Source of the DNA: Lichina pygmaea
Taxonomy: Eukaryota > Ascomycota > Lichinomycetes > Lichinales > Lichinaceae
Assembly (NCBI GenBank): GCA_963422465.1
Contig: OY730174.1
Coordinates: 1,984,001-2,048,000 of the forward strand
Reading direction: 5' to 3'
DNA length: 64,000 nt
Part shown: piece after piece, positions 46,086 to 58,969 of the stretch
Layout of the letters: each line of letters opens with the position of its first letter
Position numbering within the stretch: position 1 is the stretch's first letter
The notes under the pieces: generated by a model
What the model saw: only the letters and a program-made list of their open reading frames with translations
Told to the model about the DNA's origin: nothing
Databases searched by the model: none
Made by a program: the position numbers and the translations under genes

Positions 46086-49000
46086 TCACAGCACGCCATC
46101 TTCACAGGGGATTGCCGTCACTGGCACTATCTGGAGGGTATGCGAATTGGCGCCATCAGGTTGGATGCAGCTTGGGATGCCTTGGTCAGGGGCTTCGTCA
46201 GGGCAACGTTGAGCGTTGTCGCTAATGGAATTTATGTCCTGCGTGGTGATGGTAGCCGACGACAGAGCGAGAGGGATGTCGCCCTGGCCAGGCCTCGACG
46301 TGGCCGCCGTGGCCGCCGTGGCCGCCGTGGCCGCCGTGGCCGCCGTGGCCGCCGTGGCCGCTTCGTGCTCCCCGCTCCTCTTCCCCACAGAGCCTCGACC
46401 CCGCGGTTTCCGTCGGGTCATGAGCAGAAACTCCTCGCCGTCCTCGCCATTATCGTGGTGCCTGTTGCGGCGGTCTTCATCGTCGTCGTCGTTGTCGTCG
46501 TCGTCATCGTCGTCATCGTCGTCGTCCGTGGCAACGGCCGTATCCCCATTGTATCCCGCTTCGTCATCATCGGACGGAAGCGGTTGGCTGCCGATGCTGA
46601 ACTGCCGTCGAGAGAACTGAAGGGGCCGCACGGACCGAAGCCCCGGCTGGGTTACGTGAGTCCGGGCCAGCGAAGAAAAGGTGTCTAGCTTGGGCCGCTG
46701 GTAGTTCGGTTCGTCCAGATACACCGACGACCCTGCCGACCCGGTCGACGGCATGGACGGGTACGACGTCGACAGCGATATGCCCGAGTTGAAGTGCTCC
46801 TCCGACGAGCTCGTCACGACGCCTCGTCCTGCGTGGACGACGGGGCTTTGGTCGGTCGATCCAGAGACTCGATCGATCGGCTCCTGCTCGTAGAGTCCGT
46901 TGCTCCCCTCTGCGAGAGGCTTCGACGGTGGTGACTGCTGCAGCAGCTGTTGTTGTTGTTGAAGATGACCTTCTTCGTCGTAGACGCCGTGAACACTAGT
47001 GGAAAAGCTGCCTCCTGGTGGCCGCGCACGAGGGCTGGAGTGCAGCAACTCCACGGACCCGTGCGTAGATGCCATGGCCCTTCTATCGTCGGCACGGCGG
47101 AAAGGTGATCTAGGGGAGCGAAGGGCGGAGATGTTGAGGGCCTGGTGGAGGATTTCGTGAACGGGCACCGTTCGTTGCTCGGACCCAGGCCAGCCGGGCG
47201 AAAGGCTCGGTGACGCCGGCGCCGACGAGAGCCAGGACGGCTGGGACGACTCGACCCACCGTCGCTGCGGCACGGGCATCGACAGCCGGTTCGTCGTGAG
47301 CCTGTCGTTGGCCGAGCCGGACCGGGCAGACAGCACGTGAGAGGCATCGTCGCTGGAGAGCGGCGACGGCTCGACGACGCCCGTCGCGGAGGCCTTGCTG
47401 ACGGCCACGCTCGGCTCGCCGCGCTGCTCCTCGAGCATGTTCCGGACCAAGTCGACCGACGCCGGACGTCGGATGCCGCCGACGTGATCGCCGTTGTCGT
47501 CATGGCCGTGGCCGCAGTAGAAGCCGCTGCCGCTGCTGTCGCGACGTCCGGCCCGACGATAGGCGCCTAGGATGTCGGTCGACGCCAGGGGCCCGACCGC
47601 GGTCGGTTTTTCGGGCAGCGGCGGCGGCGGCGGAGAGCCCCGGTCCAACGTCTGCCGCTGCTGGTTCGAACATGGCACAACCGTGGCCGTCGACGCCGTC
47701 GACGCTGAGACGGTCCGCTGGAGGAAGCCCGGCCGGGTGGGCAGGGCGCCGAGGTCGGCGCCGAGGAATGCCGAGGCGGCCGAGGGGTCCTGCTCGCGGG
47801 GTTCCGGCGTGACGACGACGCTCCGGGAGAGCGGGTGCTCGACGTCGCGAGGGCTCGCGACGGATGATGGCAGCGACGTCTCGTCGGACCGGACGCCGCG
47901 GCGGTGATCGTCCGTCAGGGTCGGCGTCGGCGACCTCGACGACGACGTGTTGGACCCGGCCCCGTCGGTCGAGTTGGCCGCGCTCGCGGACCGCCTCCGC
48001 CGGCCGGGGCGCGAGGGACCGAAGCCCATGGCGGCCCCGACCTTGCGCATGCTCGACTTGACGCGCGCGAGGAAGCCGATGGGCACGACGGCGCGCTCGA
48101 CATCCTCGCTCGACACCTCGATGCGCTTGCCGTGATACTGGCGCGCCGGGTCGGTCTCGTCGACCCAGCCGACGGGGTCGTGCAGACCGGCGAGCGTGAA
48201 GGGATGTCGCTTGATCTCCTTCAGCGTGATCCTCCTGGTCGGATCCTTCTCGAGGATGCGCCGCAGCAGATCGACGACGTCGTCGCCGACGTCCTCGTGA
48301 TCGAGCCGGTCCGGCCGCCGGTACTCGAGGTCGGGCCACGGCGACGGCGGCGGACCCGACAGATCGGACCGGCCGTGGTGGTACCGATGGTAGGGGTGCG
48401 GCTGCGGCGGCACGGGCCTCAGCCTCGACCGCGGCACGTATAGCTGCTCGTCGGTGATGGCCCTAAAGAGCGCGAACTCGTTCTCGGCCAGGAAGGGCAC
48501 GCGGGCGAAGAGCAGGCAGTACAGGGTCACGCCGAGGGCCCAGATGTCGATCTGGCCCGTCACCGCCGGACGCGGGCCCGAGAGGTCGGTGAAGCAGAGC
48601 TCAGGCGCGTAGAAGGCCGGGGTGCCGACGGTCTTGGCGAGCTCGACCGCCTCGTCCAGCGGTCGGGCCTCGGCCTCGGACAGGTCCTCGGTGGCGTCGT
48701 CGTCGCGGATGGGCCGGCCCAGGTAGGATACGCCAAAGTCGGAGATCTTGACGCCGTGGTCGGACGCCCACAGCAGGTTCGCCGGCTTGATGTCACGATG
48801 GATGATGCCCTGGTAGTGGAGGTACTCGAGGCCCAGGACGGTGTCGCGGAAGGCGCAGCGGGCCTGCTCGAGCGTCAGGCACGGCACGTACGAGAAGTCC
48901 TCCTCGTACGGGTCGAAGCAGACGTCGGACGAGAAGCTCGAGATAAAGCTGCCCGGGTAGCTGGGGATCCGGTCAGGCGCGCGTTCGCGCTCGCGTTCGC

Positions 49001-49271
49001 GCTCGCGTTTGCGATGGTGATCGAGATGGAGGTCGTCCTCGTCCTCGTTCTCCTTCACGGCGACGCTGCTGGCACCGCCGCTGCCGGGGGCGCTACCGAG
49101 GCCGCGGCCTCGACACAGGGCGGCCAATGACTCCCTCGAGGTGGCGAACGTGCGCTCGAGGGTGTCAATCTGGACATCCTGGTCGTCGAGGGCCCGGGGC
49201 GGCTCGCGCGCTCCGCAGACGTATCGAGCCATGGGCGACAGCGGCGTGACTCGGCTCGAGACATCCGTCAC

Positions 49272-49305
<34 letters not shown>

Positions 49306-49982
49306 ACGGTACCTCGATGGTCGGGCCAGGCATCATCTATACCGTACAGTACGCCGCCCGCTGCCTGTTCTCCGTGTCGTCCGAGGTCGGCTGGGGCCGT
49401 CCCAGGCGACTCGTCGCCGTCGCCGCCGCCGCCCTGTTCGAGACTCCCTATGTGCTGGCCCACGTCGTAGCGTCGATGCAGGCTCGAGACGCTACGGTCC
49501 GCCCGTTCTCGCTCTCGATCGCGCCGGGCCTCGGGCATCCGTCGTCGGTCTCGGTCCTCGGCCAGCCGGTCCCGCTCGATGCGGCGACGTTCGGCATGGG
49601 CGACGTTGGCGGGGGCTTTGGTGCGCCATTTGATCTCGCCGAGGCTGACAAACTCCAGCACGATGTAGACCTTCTTCTTGGCCGGGTCGTCGATCACCTC
49701 GAGCAGGGCGACGACGTTGGGATGGATGGCCTTCTTGAGGATGGCCACCTCACGCTTGACGCTCTCCTCGGGGTCGCCCAACTTGCCCAGGCGACGACGT
49801 TTCGAGTAGCGGTGCACGATCTTGATGGCGACGTCTTGGTGCTTCTCCAGGTTCCGACCCAGCTTCACCTTGCCATGCACCCCACGGCCGAGCTCGTCAA
49901 TGATCTCGTACTGGTTGAGCAGCTTTCGACCGGAGATGGGGTCTCGATCGACGTCGGCGACATTGGTGACCAGCAACGCCAT
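46086..49982 (-). CDS. Ser/Thr protein kinase, CaMKK / Snf1-activating kinase type (Ssp1/Sak1-like)
   Basis: Upstream kinase of Snf1/AMPK-type kinases (family role), cytosolic; 1298 residues from the first ATG at 49982. The conserved lead-in DRDPISGRKLLNQYE starts at residue 12, so a separate upstream exon is possible. Kinase domain about 25-595: P-loop GRGVHGKV (32-39), Lys54 (VAIK), HRD 395-397 (IIHRDIKPANLLW), DFG 415-417, GTPAFYAPE, DIWALGVTLYCLLF. An insert of about 250 residues between the VYIVLEFVSLGEI hinge and the YVPCLTLEQAR helix is typical of fungal members but long here, with charged R/E repeats. The C-terminal 700 residues are disordered, with poly-Asp, an ATAATAAT run from a 9-bp DNA repeat, and a short conserved-looking GEEFLLMTRRK. 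No intron is needed. Confidence 0.92.
46301..46360. repeat. 9-bp coding minisatellite in the kinase gene
   Basis: Six to seven units of TGGCCGCCG, coding an Ala-Ala-Thr repeat in the kinase tail. A GTC run just downstream (46480-46530) codes the poly-Asp stretch. Confidence 0.9.
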
Positions 49983-51216
49983 GAACAGCCGGGGGGGAGA
50001 AGAACCCCTCAAGAGGGGGGGAGGGGGCGAGGGCGACACAGACGTTTCAGCCGGTGTCGTCGGCTCCCTCGCTTTCTGGTGGTGTTGCTGTTCGACGTTC
50101 GAATTCCCTCAAGGCTCCTGTGATATTCTTCTCGCCCCTCCCTTTGGCAGCAGAACCCGTCCGGTTGAGCCGGTTGACGAGTGCTGGAGGGAGGGGGCCA
50201 CGGGGAAGCCAAAGCCAATACCCACCAATTGTACTCGGCAGTCCGTACGGAAGTACCGTACAGTACGTACGTACTTCCGTACGTATCTAGGTGATGTTGG
50301 TAGCGATAGGGGTACGTATGTACTGGTCTGACGCGTAGCGGTAGGCTAACTGTGATGTCCAGGGGAGCAATACCCTGGGGCCATAGGGCATGCATGCTTA
50401 GGTAGGACTGGCTACGGCTTGTACGCAATATCGACCGCAACTGGGCGCTGGCCGGCGCATGGGGTAATTGTCTGCTAGCCGTCTGCACGCCGTACAGGAC
50501 CGCTGCAGCGCTGTCGACTCGGCGTGTTGGCCTACCGGGCTCCGGCGTCGAACTGCCCCACTACGGTGGTTAAAATAATTAGCTGCCTTCCGTTGACGCG
50601 GTACTCTAACCAGACAAGAGCCCTGTTTCAACAGGGGACAAGATGGGGGACTAGGGCCCTACCGCAGCCTAATGTTAGTGAAGTAGGTGGAACGACCTCC
50701 CCCAGCCCTTGGATGCTTGGCTCAGGCTCATCGACCGGTCGTCGTCGTCTTGACAATCTTTTGTTGGGCGTGAAGAAAAAATGTTGTTCCGCTTTCAAAT
50801 TCTGAATCACTTCCGCAAGGGTCCCCCAGATTTCACATGCCAATAGCTTCAAGGGTCATCGCTAGTCCAGATTGGGGAAGAGATGCAGGTCACGTGAGAA
50901 ATCAGCCTACCAGCAAAAGATACATGTGCAGTCCTATGACTTCTTCCGGTACGTAGATTGACGGTCCATTTGGTGGGCTCGCGGCTGACTAAACACCTTC
51001 CCTCGCGGCTGACTAAGGCAGAGCTGACTCCAGAGTCTGCTTAGGTAAGCACCAAAAATTCGACAACATAACTTCTGCGCCCGCACCGGCACTCTGCCAA
51101 AATCACCAGACATTTCCACGAATATTTGTCAAAATCTCAGCCTTCTATCTCAGCACCAGCACTGCCACAATTTGCAGCAACGAGCGAGCAGTAGCAGCAG
51201 CAGTAGCAGCAGCAGT

Positions 51217-51266
<50 letters not shown>

Positions 51267-51582
51267 TAGTAAGTTGATCAGCAGTGCCAGCACTAATACA
51301 AGCACCAGTACTAACACCAGCAATAAGCTACAGTCAATCTCACTTCCTGACACTGCCACCATCCACCCTACCACCACTATCACTACCATCACGGGCAGTG
51401 GTAGTTGCAGCAGGAGCAGCAGCAGCAGTAGCAGCACAGGCACAAGCATGAGCATAAGCATCACCAGTAAGTATTGACACCACTACTCTGTACTATTACT
51501 AGTACTAACACTGATAATAATTGACAGTCAACACCCAACCAACATCACCACCACTACCGCCACCGCCACCACCACTGCCACT
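49983..51582. other. Kinase promoter side and start of the repeat-rich zone
   Basis: No gene is seen. It includes a hairpin of two 11-mers, TACGGAAGTAC (50246-50256) and GTACTTCCGTA (50271-50281), a repeated GCGGCTGACTAA (50984 and 51005), a poly-Ser/AGC microsatellite (51189-51264) and ACCACCACT-type simple sequence up to 51580. The kinase promoter should lie in the first few hundred bases. Confidence 0.55.
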
Positions 51583-52878
51583 ATGGTCTGGACATACAAG
51601 GTACGAGATAGTCTTGTTCTTCAGGACTGGAACAAAACAATGCTGGCACAGATGACAGAGAAGTAAGTAAAGATTCTTAGAATAGTTAACAAGAAGTTAT
51701 ACTGATAAAGTTATATACTAGAGAACATAAATCAGCCTATGAGGCACAGTGGGGGAAGCACTTCCACCCACAAGTTGACAACCCTGACATGGATGATGAA
51801 GAGGTGTTGCAGGCAAAGTTCTGGGGAAAAGTCCACACTAGAGCTTTTACCTCTTGCTTCAGCTGCCGGATCAACAACTTGCCAAGGCCAACAGCTGATC
51901 CTTGTTACGATCCCTGGGATGGGAGCCACTCATTTATAGGCAATCAGGCCGCGGGCCAGGCAAGAGGACACCATGGAAGTCAAGTGACCAACCAACAAGG
52001 GGTCACGTGACTGTCGAGACAAACACGGGTGGCTCGACGCAGCATGCATGAAGCATCGAGACAATCTCACCAGTCTCGATGCAGGATGCAGGAAGCATCG
52101 AGACAGCCTCACCAGTCTCGACGCAGCGTGCATGAAGCAGCGAGACAATCTCACCAGTCTCGACGCAGGGTACATAACATGGTGGGACCGTCGAGACAAT
52201 CTCACCCGTCTCGACGTCGAGACTGTCGAGACAATCTCGATTGTCTCGACAGGCTAGCACTATATAGTCCGGCGATAGTTCCCTTATGGAACGATCGTCT
52301 TCAACTCATGTTGTGATCCAGACAACTAGATCTACTTCAATACAATCTTGTACGAAGCCATTGATCAGGTGTCACCACCACCACGTTCCACCAAACCTCT
52401 TCGCGCTCCTTGACACTCCTCTCCTGCGAGAACCAACCCGCCTTCCGCATCTCGCCCTCAATCCTATACTCGGTTAGGACGGCACGGTACGGACCGCAAC
52501 AATCCTCCTGTGAGTATGGATGATGATGACCTACTTTGTTGCGGGTGTCAGTACAAGGTAAGTACATATATACTTATTCTAGTGAACAAAAGATAGTAGT
52601 ATTATTACTAACATGATATGTATTAGAGAGCCATGATTGAGATGTGGCTTGTTGAAAAGGAAGTCATCCCAGACCCCCCTGCCCCCAAAAGCTCTGGTCA
52701 GTCAGAGCCCAAGGGTATCCACCCAGAAGTCCGGCTCTGGATCATCAAGCTTCTGGAACTACATCTAGGGTGGGCACCTTTTGAGGTGTCAATACTCTTT
52801 GAGTCAGAGTCTGAGAAGGTGCTGGCAATGCCAGGAGCAGCTGCTTTGCTTGAGAGCAGTGACGATAATGTAAATTAA
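51583..52878 (+). pseudogene. Small spliced gene of unknown function, split by a solo LTR
   Basis: Exons: 51583-51662; 51722-51902 continuing at 52507-52557 once the LTR (51903-52501) and one 5-bp target copy are set aside; 52627-52878. The pieces total 564 nt, exactly 188 codons with no internal stop, and both introns have good GTAAGT donors and TTAG/CTAG acceptors (second branch site TACTAAC). The product would have 187 residues: MVWTYKVRDSLVLQDWNKTM at the start, a FWGKVHTRAFTSCFSC segment, an acidic stretch, CCGC, then helical RAMIEMWLVEKEV and VRLWIIKLLELHLGWAPFEV. CxxC...CxxC suggests a small zinc-binding fold (inference). I do not recognise the family. It could be a host gene or part of an unrelated transposon. 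The LTR puts stops in frame, so it is now broken. Confidence 0.6.
51903..52501 (+). mobile_element. Solo LTR (599 bp) with 5-bp target-site duplication
   Basis: It begins TGTTACGATCCC and ends GGACCGCAACA (TG...CA). It is flanked by ATCCT on both sides (51898-51902 and 52502-52506), proving one complete insertion followed by loss of the internal part. About 250 bases of the right half match the 3' LTR of element A in reverse orientation; the left part differs. It contains a 42-bp tandem repeat (52057-52182, three units, CGAGACAATCTCACCAGTCT core). Confidence 0.9.
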
Positions 52879-52921
52879 TTTCTTTAGTAGAAGAAGAATC
52901 TATCTCTTACACTACTATATC

Positions 52922-53105
52922 TAAATTCCAGTCCTCTCTTTCTAGAACTTCATATTCTACTTGGGGTTTCCCATCATGTCTTGTGTACACTGCAATACTC
53001 AGATCTTTACTGAGTTATGCTGTGGGGATCTGGTTCAATCCTCTACGAAAATCTTCTAATATCTCTTCTCTTAGCACATTCCAGAACAAATGCCTGAGAC
53101 TTATT
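52922..53105 (+). mobile_element. Fossil LINE reverse-transcriptase fragment
   Basis: The frame reads RTSYSTWGFPSCLVYTAILR, then SLLSYAVGIWFNPL and LSTFQNKCLRLIG, the conserved C-terminal (thumb/connection) block of Tad1-type non-LTR retrotransposon polymerases (STWG..., YTA..RP.L.YG..W, Q...LR...G). It is cut at its right end by an LTR fragment (53103). No other part of the LINE is seen. Confidence 0.65.
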
Positions 53106-53176
53106 GGATGTTGCGGTCTGTACTGTGCCGTCCTAACCGAGTATAGGATTGAGGGCGAGATGCGGAAGGCAGGTTG
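53103..53176 (-). mobile_element. LTR end fragment (family of element A)
   Basis: Starts TGTTGCGGTCTGTACTG and matches the first about 73 bases of the 53484 LTR before being interrupted by the next fragment. Confidence 0.7.
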
Positions 53177-53483
53177 GTGTTACGACCCAGAAGGGACACA
53201 GTCTTTATACTCACAGAAAGCAGCAGACAGGATACTGGACGGAAGTACCAGACGGCATGACACGGGAAACAGTCACGTGACCGGCGAGACTGACCAGGGG
53301 GTGCTCGCCGCAGCATGCATATGTGTGAGCAGAGTGAGCAGAGCTCGCCCAGCTCGCCGCAGCGTGCATGAACAGTGAGCAAAGTGAGCAGAGCTCGCCC
53401 AGCTCGCTGCAGCATGCATGGACAAGTGAGCAGAGTGAGCAGAGCTCACCCAGCTCGCCGCAGCGTGCATGAACAGTGAGCAA
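53177..53483 (+). mobile_element. LTR start fragment (family of element A), opposite orientation
   Basis: Starts TGTTACGACCCAGAAGGGAC and matches, in reverse complement, the right end of the 53484-54038 LTR, including its GAGCAAAGTGAGCAGAG tandem units. It is truncated where element A's LTR begins. Confidence 0.7.
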
Positions 53484-54038
53484 AGTGAGCAGAGTGTTGC
53501 GGTCCGTACCGTACCGTCCTATCCGAGTATAGGATTAGGGCGAGAGGCGGAAGGCGGGTTGGTTCTCGCAGGAGAGGAGTGTCAAGGAGCGCGAAGGGGT
53601 TTGGTGGAACGTGGTGGTGGTGACACCTGATCAACGGCTTCGTACAAAAGGATTGTATTGAAGTAGATCTAGTTGTCTGGATCACAACATGAGTTGAAGA
53701 CGATCGTTCCATAGGGGAACTATCGCCGGACTATATAGTGCCCAGTTCGTGAGCAGAGTGAGCTCTGCTCACTTTGCTCACTTTTCATGCACGCTGCAGT
53801 GAGCTGGGTGAGCTCTGCTCACTTTGCTCACTTTTCATGCACGCTGCGGTGAGCTGGGTGAGCTCTGCTCACTTTGCTCACTTGTTCGTGCATATGCATG
53901 CTGCGGCGAGCACCCCCTGGTTTGTCTCACCGGTCACGTGACCGGTTCCCGTGTCACGCTGTCTGGTACTTCTGTCCAGTATCCTGTCTGCTGCTTTCTG
54001 TGAGTATATAAAGACTGTGTTCCTCCTGGGTCGTAACA
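53484..54038 (-). mobile_element. 3' LTR of element A
   Basis: In the element's (minus) orientation it runs TGTTACGACCC ... GGACCGCAACA, 555 bp. Directly inside it is a polypurine tract (minus strand GATGGAGAGGAGGATAG, 54039-54056), as required next to a 3' LTR. The middle holds tandem units with CTCTGCTCACTTTGCTCAC and GCATGCAC (53770-53900). A plus-strand TATATAAAG (54005-54013) points inward, antisense to pol. Confidence 0.85.
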
Positions 54039-54081
54039 CTATCCTCCTCTCCATCTTTCATCATCTTGATGAAATCTGGTC

Positions 54082-57793
<3,712 letters not shown>

Positions 57794-58021
57794 TCACAGG
57801 TGCTTTGTGTTGCTAGGGGTCATGTTGTTGAGCTCCTGATGTCACCCCTTGACAAGGGAGTTCAGTCTTTTCCTGATCAAAGTGTCTTACCACTGACTGG
57901 GCAATGGGTCCAGCCATTCCCATCAGTTCTGAGGAATCTGTTCATGAATTTGTCTTGCTGATGCTTGTCACATCCAGGCTTGAGGCAGTACTGCCAATTG
58001 TCGACGTAGCAGTTGTAGTTG

Positions 58022-58434
58022 TGTTAAAGGCCAGTCCACGTTCACACAGAATGTGGGTGGTCCTGTCTTCGACCGAGGAGGGCAGGGACTCAATAGATGA
58101 ATAGCAAGTGGGGTAACTCTCTTGCTATTGTCACTCGTAATGTGTGTTCAGCCTGGAGAGCTATTCTCTCCGGCTATCTGGGTTCTTATATACAGGAGCC
58201 TGAGGGGGGGGGGTCCTCCCGAGGGGTATCAGCTTTCTGCGTGGACGAGCTGGACGAGCTGGTTACACATCGTCCACCTCGTCCACCGGGTCGGGTGAAC
58301 ATTGTTCCTGTGGACAAGCTGGACGAGCTGGTTACACATCGTCCACCTTGTCCACCGGGTCGGGTGAACATTGTTCCGTGTACCTCTGTACACTCGCTTC
58401 GGTCAGCTCAGCCGTTCCGGCCTGGGCCTTAACA
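58022..58434 (-). mobile_element. 3' LTR of element B (413 bp)
   Basis: Plus-strand ends TGTTAAAGGCC ... GGCCTTAACA. It contains a 69-bp tandem duplication (58241-58309 and 58310-58378) made of GTGGACGAGCTGG and TCGTCCACC arms, and a TATATA at 58187-58192 that reads as TATATAAG in the sense (minus) direction. Confidence 0.9.
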
Positions 58435-58486
58435 CCATCCCCTCCCTCCAAAGGTTCTGTCCCCAGATCCTCTCGCTTCTCTTACC

Positions 58487-58969
58487 ATGACCCGGACATC
58501 TCGTTGTAATCGTCGTGGAGTCCTCGGTTCTCGTGTTGGCAAGATGGGCAAGGTATCCAAAGTTTCATGCAGCGCATGTCGTCGTGACCGTGCCAAGTGT
58601 GTCGTCAGTTCAGAGTCCACATTTTGCGGTCAGTGCCTTGAGAAGAGTCGCCGTTGCGATCTCCATCTCGCGGAGTCGGAGTGGGAGAAGATGGAGCTTG
58701 AGCGCACTCAGCTTGAGGCTCAACTGAAGGAGATCGAGGAGCAGGAGTCTGTTCTCCTTCCTCGCAAACTTCGTCTCCGTCGTCAGTTGGGTGTGTTGTC
58801 CAAGAAGGAGGGTGAGGCCATCAAGCGTGAGCTTGCTGCGATTGAGGATCAGGAGAATCTTGAGCAGGAGGCTACGCGTGTGGAGTCCCCGCCGCCTTTG
58901 GAGGACTTCTTCTCTTCGGAGGCTTTGGCTTCTCTCGAGCCTTTGTCTCCATCGATCCTGGCTTCCTAA
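58487..58969 (+). CDS. Antisense accessory protein of element B: Zn2Cys6 cluster plus coiled coil, intact
   Basis: Plus strand, antisense to the end of pol, between pol and the 3' LTR; 160 residues without a stop. Cysteines read C-x2-C-x6-C-x8-C-x2-C-x6-C (CSACRRDRAKC to CGQCLEKSRRC), an exact Zn2Cys6 pattern with the basic residues expected between Cys2 and Cys3. A Glu/Leu/Lys-rich region (about 65-125) with heptad-like leucines follows, predicting a dimerising coiled coil, then an acidic Pro/Ser tail (ESPPPLEDFFSSEALASLEP). It has the same order as the antisense ORF in element A although the sequences are very different. It is intact while gag and pol are broken. Its end overlaps the pol 3' end. 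Expression could start in the LTR. Function unknown; a DNA-binding regulator of the element is the natural guess. Confidence 0.75.
   Translation: MTRTSRCNRRGVLGSRVGKMGKVSKVSCSACRRDRAKCVVSSESTFCGQCLEKSRRCDLHLAESEWEKMELERTQLEAQLKEIEEQESVLLPRKLRLRRQLGVLSKKEGEAIKRELAAIEDQENLEQEATRVESPPPLEDFFSSEALASLEPLSPSILAS

Noticed and set aside
49983-50039. GTG start extending the kinase by 19 residues
   Set aside because: Non-ATG; the ATG at 49982 directly precedes the conserved kinase lead-in. A separate upstream exon remains possible.
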